The translations under genes were made by a program, and so were the position numbers. DNA of 64,000 nt, from positions 186,001 to 250,000 of the forward strand of contig NZ_JADPIB010000003.1 of the NCBI RefSeq assembly GCF_015767265.1, in the 5' to 3' direction. Below, piece by piece: positions 17,573-25,981 of the stretch. This stretch comes from Aureivirga marina (GTDB taxonomy: Bacteria; Bacteroidota; Bacteroidia; Flavobacteriales; Flavobacteriaceae). Below the pieces are notes generated by a model. That model did not search any database and had not been told where the DNA came from. It saw only the letters and a list, made by a program, of their open reading frames with translations. How positions within the stretch are numbered: the stretch's first letter is position 1; each line of letters begins with the position of its first letter.

Positions 17573-18957
17573 TGAAAGTTTGTATAGTAATTCCTGATGG
17601 AGTTGGGATAAGAAATTATTTATATTCAGATTTATTAAAAAAATTAATTGAAAATAATTCTGAAATATTCATTTGGCATACTTTATCAAATTCTGCCATA
17701 GAAGAAATTAAAAAAGTACATTCAGATGACCAGATTATTTTTGAAAGAATGCCCGTATTTAGAGAAACAAAATCGCAGGTTTTCATTCGAGAATTAATTT
17801 CTTATTCAAGATTACTTTATAATTCGAAATTACAAAAAAACGAAACGATTCTTAATAATTGGAAACCAAGAAAGCAAGGTATCAAAAAATATCTTTTTGG
17901 TTTAATTGAATTATATGGAAAGAAAATTTCTAAGAATTATCAAGATATTGTAAAATTAGAATCTTATTATGAAAAACTGGTTCTAAGAGAAATTCCAGAA
18001 ATTTATAGTGAATATTTAAAGAAAAATGAGATTGATGTTGTTTTTTGTACCCATCAAAGAGCGATTCAAGCGATTCCGATTATGACAGAAGCAAAAAGAA
18101 TGGGAATTCGCACAGTTGGAGCAATTTTTTCTTGGGATAATATGCCAAAAGCTAGACTTTCTGTGAGAACAGATGAATATGTTGTTTGGTCTTCTTTAAT
18201 GAAAGAAGAAATGAAAACATATTATCCAGAAATATCTTTAGATAAAGTAACAATTACAGGAACACCACAATTTGAATTTTATAATAAAGAAGAATTATAT
18301 AGTTCTAAAGAAGCATTTTTCACAAAGCATAATTTAGATGTAAACCGAAAAGTAATCTGCTATTCTGGAGATGATAAAAAAACTTCTCCTTTTGATCCTA
18401 TTTATTTAGAACATTTAGCAAAAGAAATAGAAAATTTTCCTAAAGAATCTCAGCCTCAAATTCTTTTTAGAAGATGTCCTGTAGATCTTTCGGATAGATT
18501 CGATAAGGTTTTAGAAGATTATAAGCACATTATAAAAGTTGGAAATCCAGAATGGGCATTAGAAGGAACTAAAATAGGTTGGGATTTAGTGTATCCGAAA
18601 TATTCTGATATCATAGAATTGATGAATGTTGTAAAGCATTGTGATACAGTGATGAATGTTGGTTCTACAATGGCGCACGATTTTTCAATTCATAATAAAC
18701 CTGCAATTTACATTAATTATGATGTAGAAAAAGAAAGTGGTTGGTCTGTAGATACGATTTATAAATTTCAGCATTTTAGAAGTATGCCAGATAAGAATGC
18801 AGTTCATTGGTTAAATGATAAGTCTGAAATTAAAACTGTTGTAGAAAAAGCTTTACATTCTAAAGAAAAGCTTTCAAATAAAAAATGGTTTGATTGTATT
18901 GTGAATGAAAAAAACAATGCTTGTGATAATTTGGTTAATGTAATTTTAAAAAAATAG
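17572..18957 (+). CDS. Putative GT-B-fold glycosyltransferase of the polysaccharide locus
   Basis: The 461-aa protein is not closely recognised. It opens with MKVCIVIPDGVGIRNYLYSD like a GT-B N-domain. It contains WDNMPKARLS, TGTPQFEFY and, late in the protein, NVGSTMAHDFSIHNKPAIYI, a pattern seen in donor-binding C-domains of surface glycosyltransferases and poly(glycerophosphate)-type transferases. No signal peptide or membrane helix is visible. Sitting after neuBCA, it may use a CMP-nonulosonate, but other donors are equally possible. Confidence 0.6.
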   Translation: MKVCIVIPDGVGIRNYLYSDLLKKLIENNSEIFIWHTLSNSAIEEIKKVHSDDQIIFERMPVFRETKSQVFIRELISYSRLLYNSKLQKNETILNNWKPRKQGIKKYLFGLIELYGKKISKNYQDIVKLESYYEKLVLREIPEIYSEYLKKNEIDVVFCTHQRAIQAIPIMTEAKRMGIRTVGAIFSWDNMPKARLSVRTDEYVVWSSLMKEEMKTYYPEISLDKVTITGTPQFEFYNKEELYSSKEAFFTKHNLDVNRKVICYSGDDKKTSPFDPIYLEHLAKEIENFPKESQPQILFRRCPVDLSDRFDKVLEDYKHIIKVGNPEWALEGTKIGWDLVYPKYSDIIELMNVVKHCDTVMNVGSTMAHDFSIHNKPAIYINYDVEKESGWSVDTIYKFQHFRSMPDKNAVHWLNDKSEIKTVVEKALHSKEKLSNKKWFDCIVNEKNNACDNLVNVILKK

Positions 18958-18961
18958 AGAA

Positions 18962-20107
18962 ATGCACATTTGTTTTATCACCAATGAATATCCAAAGAAA
19001 AATGTTCCACATGGTGGAGTAGGTTCTTTTTTAAAAACATTAGCAAGTAAATTAGTTTCTCAAAATTTTGAAGTTACTGTTTTAGGATTAAATAATATAC
19101 CAAAACGAGAAGAGGAAAATGAAAATGGTATTACAATTATTCGTTTACCAAAAAGTAAAATTCCGAAAGGAAGTTTTCTTCAAAATACGTATAGAATAAA
19201 TAAAGAAATTGAGAAAATTCATAAAAATAAGCCAATATCTGTTATAGAAACGGCAGAATTAGGTTTGGCTTTTTTAAAGAAAATCACTGGAATAAAATAT
19301 ATTATTCGAATGCATGGAGGACATCATTTTTTCGCAAAATATGAAAAGAGACCTCTGAATAAATGGAAAGTTTTTCAAGAAAAAAAATCTTTTTCCAAAG
19401 CAGATGAATTAGTTGCTGTAAGTGATTTTGTTGGAAAAGAAACACTAGAATTGTTAGAGCAAAAAGATAGAAAGTATACTGTTGTTTACAATCCAATTTC
19501 TACACAAAGATTTTCAAATGTAGAAGTGAAAAATACGATTTCTCATAAAATTCTTTATGTTGGTTCTTTGGTGGAGAAAAAAGGGGTTCGACAACTAATA
19601 CACGCAATTCCTTATTTAAAAGATACATATCCAAATATTGTAGTTGATTTAGTTGGACCTGATGTGAAAATTAAAGAAACAGGAGAAAGTTATAAAGCGT
19701 TATTAGAAAAGGAAGTGAAAAATTTACAAATTGAAAAATATGTAAATTTTGTAGGTGTTGTTCCAAATACAACTATTCCTGAAGTTATCAGCGCACATGA
19801 TATTTGTGTGTATCCTTCACATATGGAAGCAATGCCTTTAGCATGGTTAGAAGTATTAGCATCTAAAAAACCATTTTTAGGTTCAAATATTGGACCGGCA
19901 AAAGAATGTATAAAAGATGGTGAAACTGCTTTGCTTTGCAATCCGCATTCTCCAGAAGATATTGCATTAAAAATAGCATCTGTTTTTGAAAATTATGAAG
20001 CTGCTTTAAAGCGTGCAGAGAAATCAAAAATATTTATTTCAAATACATTTGAAACAGAGAAAATAGTTGAAGATAATGTTAGATTTTTTAAATCAATAAT
20101 AAAATAA
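18962..20107 (+). CDS. Glycosyltransferase family 4
   Basis: The 381-aa retaining GT-B transferase starts MHICFITNEYPKKNVPHGGVG, has the VGSLVEKKGVRQLI donor-domain entry and a GT4 active-site stretch PSHMEAMPLAWLEVLAS with the spaced glutamates (about residues 285-300). It is cytoplasmic or membrane-associated and adds one sugar to the lipid-linked repeat unit. Donor and acceptor cannot be told from sequence. It begins 4 bp after the previous gene. Confidence 0.87.
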   Translation: MHICFITNEYPKKNVPHGGVGSFLKTLASKLVSQNFEVTVLGLNNIPKREEENENGITIIRLPKSKIPKGSFLQNTYRINKEIEKIHKNKPISVIETAELGLAFLKKITGIKYIIRMHGGHHFFAKYEKRPLNKWKVFQEKKSFSKADELVAVSDFVGKETLELLEQKDRKYTVVYNPISTQRFSNVEVKNTISHKILYVGSLVEKKGVRQLIHAIPYLKDTYPNIVVDLVGPDVKIKETGESYKALLEKEVKNLQIEKYVNFVGVVPNTTIPEVISAHDICVYPSHMEAMPLAWLEVLASKKPFLGSNIGPAKECIKDGETALLCNPHSPEDIALKIASVFENYEAALKRAEKSKIFISNTFETEKIVEDNVRFFKSIIK

Positions 20108-20115
20108 TTAAAGAA

Positions 20116-20901
20116 ATGAACATTTCTGACAAAATAAAATACACGAATAAATATCCGCATTTTTCGAAATTATTAATGCTCTATAATTTTTTAGGTAATT
20201 CAAAGAAATTATCTTTTTTAGATTTAAAAGATTTTATTGGAAAATATAAAGAAATCACGATGTTTGCTTCTGGACCTTCTTTAAATTTATGCAAGCCAAA
20301 TAGCGAAACTTTATATTTAACAACAAATTCTTCTTATTTATATTTAGAAGGAAAATATGATTTTGTTCATGTAATTAAAGATTTAGGTTATCTAAGAAAA
20401 TTTTTACTTTTTGGTTTAAAATATAATCCGAAACTTGTAATTATAGAAATCCCAACACATTCTGGTGGAAAAGGTTTTGGTGCGATGACAATAAATTATA
20501 TTAAAAAATATTTACAAAGAAGAAAATTTTCTTTTCCAATTGTAATTACAAATAATGAAAATTTAGTAGAAACAAATAAAGTCAATTATTATAGTGAAAG
20601 ACTTGATTTCGTTTCTAAAAATATTGAAACTCCAAATCCAGATTCTAATAGTGGATTGATGTTGTATGGTTATGGAATTTGGTTGACTTCTAAGTTTGAT
20701 AATCTTCAAAACTTCAATATCTACGGATTAGATGCAGGAGAAGGAGGAAAGCAATATTTCGATGGTTCTAAAACATTACCACGACATGTTGCAATGCGAG
20801 ATGAAAATAAAATTAAAATGAAAAAGTTTATAGAAGCTTGTCAACAAGAGCTTTCTTACATAAATAATTTTTCTTACTTCATAAATAACACAAATAAATG
20901 A
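20116..20901 (+). CDS. GT42/MptE-like protein, candidate sialyltransferase
   Basis: The 261-aa protein carries FASGPSLN (residues 50-57), followed by a TTNSS strand and, later, SGLMLYGYGIWL (179-190) with NIYGLDAG (201-208). This layout (GPSL near the start, then SG-x-helix-IYGLD) resembles the Rossmann-like fold shared by CST-type (GT42) sialyltransferases and MptE/DUF115 proteins. In a locus with neuBCA, transfer of a CMP-nonulosonate is a fair hypothesis, not a proof. It overlaps the next gene by 4 bp. No signal peptide is visible. Confidence 0.55.
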   Translation: MNISDKIKYTNKYPHFSKLLMLYNFLGNSKKLSFLDLKDFIGKYKEITMFASGPSLNLCKPNSETLYLTTNSSYLYLEGKYDFVHVIKDLGYLRKFLLFGLKYNPKLVIIEIPTHSGGKGFGAMTINYIKKYLQRRKFSFPIVITNNENLVETNKVNYYSERLDFVSKNIETPNPDSNSGLMLYGYGIWLTSKFDNLQNFNIYGLDAGEGGKQYFDGSKTLPRHVAMRDENKIKMKKFIEACQQELSYINNFSYFINNTNK

Positions 20902-22418
20902 AAATATTAGATTGTACATTTAGAGATGGAGGTTATTATACTAACTGGGACTTTAATGAAAATATTCAGAAAATATATTTTGAATCGATAAATAAATTAC
21001 CAATTGACATTATTGAAGTTGGTTATAGAAATATTATACATGAAGGGTACCAAGGAGAATATTTTTATACGCCGATTAACACTTTAGCGCAAATAAAAGA
21101 AAATACGAATAAAGAAATTGCAATTTTAATTGATCAAAAAAGTGTGGAGAAAAAAGACTTAGATTATCTTCTTTCTTCATGTATTCAATATATAGATTTA
21201 GTAAGAATTGCAGTTAAACCTGAAAATGTTTTTGATGCGCTAGATTTAGCAAAAGAAATTAAAAAATACGATTTAAAAGTTGCTTTTAATGTTATGTATT
21301 TATCTGAATGGGATAAATATGAAGAAATTGATTTGGTTTTACCACAACTTTCTGGACAGGTTGATTATTTTTATTTAGTAGATTCTTTTGGAAGTGTTTT
21401 TCCTGATTTTGTAAGAGAAAAAATCCAATATGTTAAATCGAAAACAGATGTTGAAGTTGGTTTTCATGGACATAATAATATAGAATTAGCTTTAGTTAAT
21501 TCTTTAACAGCAATGGAAGCAGGTGCAACTTTGATAGATTCTACTATTACAGGAATGGGAAGAGGAGCTGGAAACTTAAAAACAGAATTATTACTTTCGG
21601 TTTTAAATAAAACACAGAAAATTCCTGTTGATTTTGATGCTTTAAGTGAAGTAACAAGTGCTTTTAGTAATTTAAAAGAAGAATATAATTGGGGAACTTC
21701 ATTACCATATATGGTTTCTGGAATTCGTTCTTTACCACAGAAAAATGTTATGGAATGGGTTTCCAAAAAATTCTATTCTTTAAATAGTGTTGTCAGAGCT
21801 TTAAATGAAGATGATTCTTCAAATACTTATAAAACTTTTACACCAAAAAAAGAATATAAAAAAGCATTAATTATAGGAGGAGGAAAAACAGCAATTAATC
21901 ATAGTAGTGCTATTTTAGAACTTTTGGAAGCAGAAAAAGATATTTGTGTAATTCATGCATCTTCAAAAAATGCAAATGTTTATTCAAATACTTCTGCTGA
22001 TCAATATTTTTGTTTAGTTGGAAACGAAGGTTTACGAATTAAAAAAGTATTTAAATCTTTAGATAATTTTAATGGTCAATGTATTTTACCTCCAACTCCA
22101 AGAGTTATGGGAACGTATGTGCCTGAGAAAATTTCAGATGTAACCTATGAATTAGAGCAAATTGAATTCACAAAAATCGTAAAAGATTCTCATTTGGCAA
22201 TTGCAATGCAACTATCTATTGAATTAGAAGTTGATGAGGTTTTATTTACAGGTTTTGATGGTTATGCTGACGGAAAAATTGTACAAAAAGATCAAGAATT
22301 ATTTGAAGAAAATATCAAATTATTTAAAGATTTTTCTAAAAAAGGAATAACATATCATGCAATTACACCAACATTGTATAATTCAATTCCAACAAATTCT
22401 GTGTATAAATTATTGTAA
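20898..22418 (+). CDS. Pyruvate-aldolase (DRE-TIM) fused to MptE/GT42-like domain
   Basis: The 506-aa protein has two domains. Residues 1-280 are a DRE-TIM metallolyase like 4-hydroxy-2-oxovalerate aldolase: Asp5 and RDGGY (9-13), metal ligands HGHNN (190-194) and GRGAGN (221-226). Such enzymes join or split pyruvate and an aldehyde, giving a 4-hydroxy-2-keto acid. Residues about 320-506 begin IIGGGKTA and contain FTGFDGYADG (450-459), like the MptE/GT42-type fold of the gene upstream. Directly downstream are a KdsB-like CMP transferase and a HAD phosphatase. The fusion suggests synthesis of a 2-keto-3-deoxy sugar acid coupled to its use. Function is inferred. Confidence 0.7.
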   Translation: MKILDCTFRDGGYYTNWDFNENIQKIYFESINKLPIDIIEVGYRNIIHEGYQGEYFYTPINTLAQIKENTNKEIAILIDQKSVEKKDLDYLLSSCIQYIDLVRIAVKPENVFDALDLAKEIKKYDLKVAFNVMYLSEWDKYEEIDLVLPQLSGQVDYFYLVDSFGSVFPDFVREKIQYVKSKTDVEVGFHGHNNIELALVNSLTAMEAGATLIDSTITGMGRGAGNLKTELLLSVLNKTQKIPVDFDALSEVTSAFSNLKEEYNWGTSLPYMVSGIRSLPQKNVMEWVSKKFYSLNSVVRALNEDDSSNTYKTFTPKKEYKKALIIGGGKTAINHSSAILELLEAEKDICVIHASSKNANVYSNTSADQYFCLVGNEGLRIKKVFKSLDNFNGQCILPPTPRVMGTYVPEKISDVTYELEQIEFTKIVKDSHLAIAMQLSIELEVDEVLFTGFDGYADGKIVQKDQELFEENIKLFKDFSKKGITYHAITPTLYNSIPTNSVYKLL

Positions 22419-22421
22419 TTC

Positions 22422-23147
22422 ATGAAAACTGTAGTTGTAATTCCGGCTCGTTTAAAATCTACAAGATTTCCTAAAAAACCCTTGATTGATATTTTAGGAA
22501 AATCAATGATTCAAAGAGTCTATGAAAAATGTTTAGAAGTAATTCCAAAAGAACTGGTTTATGTCGCAACGGACGCAACAGAAATTTCAGAACATTGTGA
22601 ATCTTTAGGTTTTAATGTTGTGTTAACTAGTGAAGATTGTTTGACAGGAACTGATAGAATTGCTGAATTTGCAAAAGTTGTTGAAGCAGATTATTATATT
22701 AATGTACAAGGTGATGAACCAGTGATTAATTCACAAGACATTAAAAAAGTATATGATTTAATCAGTGAATATAATGGAGAAATTATTAATGGTTATTGTG
22801 AAATTGATCATGAAGAAGACTTTCAAAGTGTCGGTTTACCAAAAGTAGTTTTTAGAGAAGATAAACGTTTACTTTATATGTCTAGAGCTCCTATTCCTTT
22901 TAATAAAACAAAAGAATTTATTAAAGGTTTTCGTCAAGTTTGTATTTATGCTTTTCCTAAAAAAGCTTTAGAAAATTTTACACAAACAAATGGAAAAACG
23001 CTTTTTGAAAATATTGAAGATATTGAAATTTTACGTTTTCTAGAGTTAGGATATGATATTCGAATGGTGGAATTATCTAAAGATTCTGTTCCTGTGGATT
23101 ATCCTGAAGACCTTGAAAAAGTACTAAAAATTCTAAAAAATGATTAA
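22422..23147 (+). CDS. KdsB-like CMP-ulosonate cytidylyltransferase
   Basis: The 241-aa protein is a close match in form to 3-deoxy-manno-octulosonate cytidylyltransferase: PARLKSTRFPKKPL (8-21), TGTDRIAE (75-82), VQGDEP (95-100) and the late VPVDYPEDLE segment. KdsB couples CTP to Kdo. Here it lies 3 bp after the aldolase fusion and overlaps the phosphatase gene by 8 bp, away from any kdsA or kdsD, so it more likely serves a special ulosonic acid of this polysaccharide than lipid A Kdo. Either remains possible, and I left the symbol blank for that reason. Confidence 0.82.
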   Translation: MKTVVVIPARLKSTRFPKKPLIDILGKSMIQRVYEKCLEVIPKELVYVATDATEISEHCESLGFNVVLTSEDCLTGTDRIAEFAKVVEADYYINVQGDEPVINSQDIKKVYDLISEYNGEIINGYCEIDHEEDFQSVGLPKVVFREDKRLLYMSRAPIPFNKTKEFIKGFRQVCIYAFPKKALENFTQTNGKTLFENIEDIEILRFLELGYDIRMVELSKDSVPVDYPEDLEKVLKILKND

Positions 23148-23757
23148 GAATAAAAAAATAATAATTTGGGATTTTGATGGTGTTATCATGTTCTCAAATG
23201 AGGTAAGAGATAATGGTTTTGTGGATGTTTTAAAAGATTTTCCAAAAGAACAAGTTGATGCTCTTTTAGATTTTCATCAAGTAAATGGTGGATTATCAAG
23301 ATATGTGAAATTTCGATATTTTTTCGAAGAAATCAGAAATGAAAGTATTACGGAAGAAGAAGTAAATAATTGGGCAAAAAGATTTTCAGAAATAATGCTT
23401 CAAAATTTAATAAAAGAAGAATTATTGAATAAAGAAGTTGTTGATTTTATTAAAAATAATCACGAAGAAATTACAATGTATATTGCTTCTGGTTCTGATC
23501 AAAAAGAATTAAATCATATCTGTGAATCCTTAAATATTAATCATTATTTTGAAAAAATATATGGATCACCGATTGCTAAAATAGAAAATGTAGCAACAAT
23601 TTTAAAAGCAAATACTGATATTGAAAATTCGCATTTTGCTTTAATTGGAGATTCCATCAATGATTATGAAGCAGCAACTGCTAATGAAATTTCTTTCTAT
23701 GGATATAATAATAAAAACTTAGAAGAGTTAGGGAATTATATTAATTCATTTGAGTAG
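23140..23757 (+). CDS. HAD-superfamily phosphatase
   Basis: The 205-aa protein is a subclass I HAD hydrolase with a helical cap. Motif I is WDFDGVI (nucleophile Asp11, acid Asp13), motif II is in ASGSDQ, and motif III is GDSINDYEAA. It overlaps the KdsB-like gene by 8 bp and the next glycosyltransferase gene by 1 bp, so it is translationally coupled. A likely role is dephosphorylation of a ulosonic acid phosphate before CMP activation, by analogy with KdsC or Kdn-9-phosphate phosphatase. The substrate is inferred only from context. Confidence 0.8.
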   Translation: MIKNKKIIIWDFDGVIMFSNEVRDNGFVDVLKDFPKEQVDALLDFHQVNGGLSRYVKFRYFFEEIRNESITEEEVNNWAKRFSEIMLQNLIKEELLNKEVVDFIKNNHEEITMYIASGSDQKELNHICESLNINHYFEKIYGSPIAKIENVATILKANTDIENSHFALIGDSINDYEAATANEISFYGYNNKNLEELGNYINSFE

Positions 23758-24869
23758 TGAAATTTACAATCATCACACATGCAGTTCATAAAAAAAAGGA
23801 AAATGAATGGTTTTCCTATGCTCCTTATGTGAGAGAAATGCAAATTTGGGAAAAATATACGGAGGAATTACAAGTAGTTGCTCCAGTTTCAATTGATGAA
23901 ATCCATTCAAATGAATTGGCGTATCGTCATGAAAGATTAGATTTTATTAAGATTAAAGAATTTAATATAACTTCTCTAAAAAATTTAGTAAAATCACTAT
24001 TTGTAATTCCATCTATTTTAATTCAAATTTATAAATCGATGAAATGGGCAGATCATATTCATTTACGTTGTCCTGGAAATATTGGTTTATTAGGTTGTTT
24101 TGTGCAAATTTTATTTCCTTCCAAACCAAAAACAGCAAAATATGCTGGAAATTGGGATCCAGAATCAAAACAACCATTTACTTATAAGATTCAAAAATGG
24201 ATTTTATCAAATACGTTTTTGACAAAAAATATGAAAGTTTTGGTTTATGGTGAATGGGAAAATCAAACGAAAAATATTTTACCATTTTTTACTGCAACTT
24301 ATCATAAATCTGAAATTGAAGAAATTAACCCTAAAACATTAAATGAAACCGTTAATTTAATGTTTGTTGGAGCATTAAGTCCAGGAAAGCAACCGATTTT
24401 AAGTGTGAAAGCAGCACATGAGCTTTTGAAAAAAGGATATGATGTAGTTTTAAATATGTATGGGGAAGGAGTTGAACGAAAAAAGTTGGAAAGATATATT
24501 TTAGAAAATAATTTACAAGAGAAAATCGTTTTACATGGAAATGTGTCAAGTGAAATTGTAAAAAAAGCTTTTCAAAAATCACATTTTTTAATTTTCATTT
24601 CTAAATCTGAAGGTTGGCCAAAAGTAGTTGCGGAAGCTATGTTTTGGAAATGTGTTCCAATTACAACGAAAGTTTCTTGTGTTCCTTTTATGTTAGGAAA
24701 TGGCTCTAGAGGAAGTATCGTTTCGGATTCATTGAAATCTATTGTCGAAACAGTTTCATCCTATTTTTCTAATAAAAATAAATATACAGAACATTCTGAA
24801 AATGGTGCAAATTGGTCGCAAAATTATACTTTAGAAAAATTTGAGACAGAAATCAGTAAAATATTATAA
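23757..24869 (+). CDS. Glycosyltransferase family 4
   Basis: The 370-aa protein has a GTG start at 23757 that overlaps the preceding TAG by one base. The donor domain shows FVGALSPGKQPILSVKAA, MYGEGVERKKLE, VLHGNV and SKSEGWPKVVAEAMFWKC, the GT4 E-x7-E-type active-site region. It adds a sugar to the growing repeat unit on the cytoplasmic face. Substrate specificity cannot be read from sequence. Confidence 0.83.
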   Translation: MKFTIITHAVHKKKENEWFSYAPYVREMQIWEKYTEELQVVAPVSIDEIHSNELAYRHERLDFIKIKEFNITSLKNLVKSLFVIPSILIQIYKSMKWADHIHLRCPGNIGLLGCFVQILFPSKPKTAKYAGNWDPESKQPFTYKIQKWILSNTFLTKNMKVLVYGEWENQTKNILPFFTATYHKSEIEEINPKTLNETVNLMFVGALSPGKQPILSVKAAHELLKKGYDVVLNMYGEGVERKKLERYILENNLQEKIVLHGNVSSEIVKKAFQKSHFLIFISKSEGWPKVVAEAMFWKCVPITTKVSCVPFMLGNGSRGSIVSDSLKSIVETVSSYFSNKNKYTEHSENGANWSQNYTLEKFETEISKIL

Positions 24870-24898
24870 TTTAAACTATTTTTGACGAAATTTTAGAA

Positions 24899-25981
24899 AT
24901 GCAAGAAGAAAGAAAAGTAATACAATTAATTGATTCTTTGAATGTTGGAGGAGCTGAAATGATGGCAGTTAATATTGCAAATAGCTTAACCCAATCAAAT
25001 CAGAAAACTTTTTTATGTACCACAAGAGAAGAAGGTGATTTAAAGAAGAATTTATTACCAGAAATAGAATATTTATTCTTGAATAAGAGGAAAACATTTG
25101 ATTTTTCAGCTGTTCAATTATTGATTCAATTTTTAAAGAAGAATGACATTAAAATTATTCATGCGCATACAACTTCTTTATTTTTTTCTTGTTTGGTAAA
25201 ATTACTTTATCCGTCGATTAAAATTGTTTGGCACAATCATACAGGCGCAAATACGAAATCAGATTTCAAACGAAAACTTTTTTTAAAAAGTCAATTATTA
25301 TTTACAAAAAAAGTAATTAATGTAAGTTTTGAGTTGGATGAATGGGTAAAACAAAAATTAAAGTTTAATAATTCCTACTTTATACAGAATTTTTCCAATT
25401 TGAATCATGATTTGAAAATAACGACATTAAAAGGGCATAAAGATTTTAGAATTGTTTGTGTTGCTGGATTTCGTTCAGAGAAAAATCATTTAAACTTGGT
25501 TCAAGCTTTTAAAAAAGTTCATTCTAAAATTCCAGAAGCAACACTTCATTTAGTAGGAAATTTATATGAAACGACATATACACAATCTGTTTATGATTTG
25601 GTTGAAACTAATAAATTAGCAAATCAAGTTTATTTTTATGGAGCTTGTTCTGATGTTTCAAATATTTTACAACAAAGTTCTGTTGGAGTGCTTTCATCTG
25701 ATTCTGAAGGTTTACCAGTTTCGTTATTAGAATATGGAATGTCAAATTTACCAATAGTTGTTACAGATGTTGGACAATGTTCTACTGTTTTATGCAAAGG
25801 AAAATATGGTACGTTAGTTCCTGTAAAAAATGCAGAAGCTTTAGGGAATGCAATTATAGAAACGTTAGAAAATAAAGAAGAATCTCTTCAAAAAGCAAAT
25901 TTACTTTCGGAATATATGAAAGTAAATTATTCTAAAAAAGCAATCCTTAAACAGATACAAGAAATTTATCATTCATGTTGA
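24899..25981 (+). CDS. Glycosyltransferase family 4
   Basis: The 360-aa protein has the GT4 start IQLIDSLNVGGAEMMAVNIA, an IHAHTTSLF strand, VAGFRSEKNHLNLVQAF and SSDSEGLPVSLLEYGMSNLP at the active site. It belongs to the same operon, 29 bp after the previous gene and overlapping the polymerase-like gene by 7 bp. The acceptor is presumably a lipid-linked oligosaccharide. Confidence 0.87.
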   Translation: MQEERKVIQLIDSLNVGGAEMMAVNIANSLTQSNQKTFLCTTREEGDLKKNLLPEIEYLFLNKRKTFDFSAVQLLIQFLKKNDIKIIHAHTTSLFFSCLVKLLYPSIKIVWHNHTGANTKSDFKRKLFLKSQLLFTKKVINVSFELDEWVKQKLKFNNSYFIQNFSNLNHDLKITTLKGHKDFRIVCVAGFRSEKNHLNLVQAFKKVHSKIPEATLHLVGNLYETTYTQSVYDLVETNKLANQVYFYGACSDVSNILQQSSVGVLSSDSEGLPVSLLEYGMSNLPIVVTDVGQCSTVLCKGKYGTLVPVKNAEALGNAIIETLENKEESLQKANLLSEYMKVNYSKKAILKQIQEIYHSC

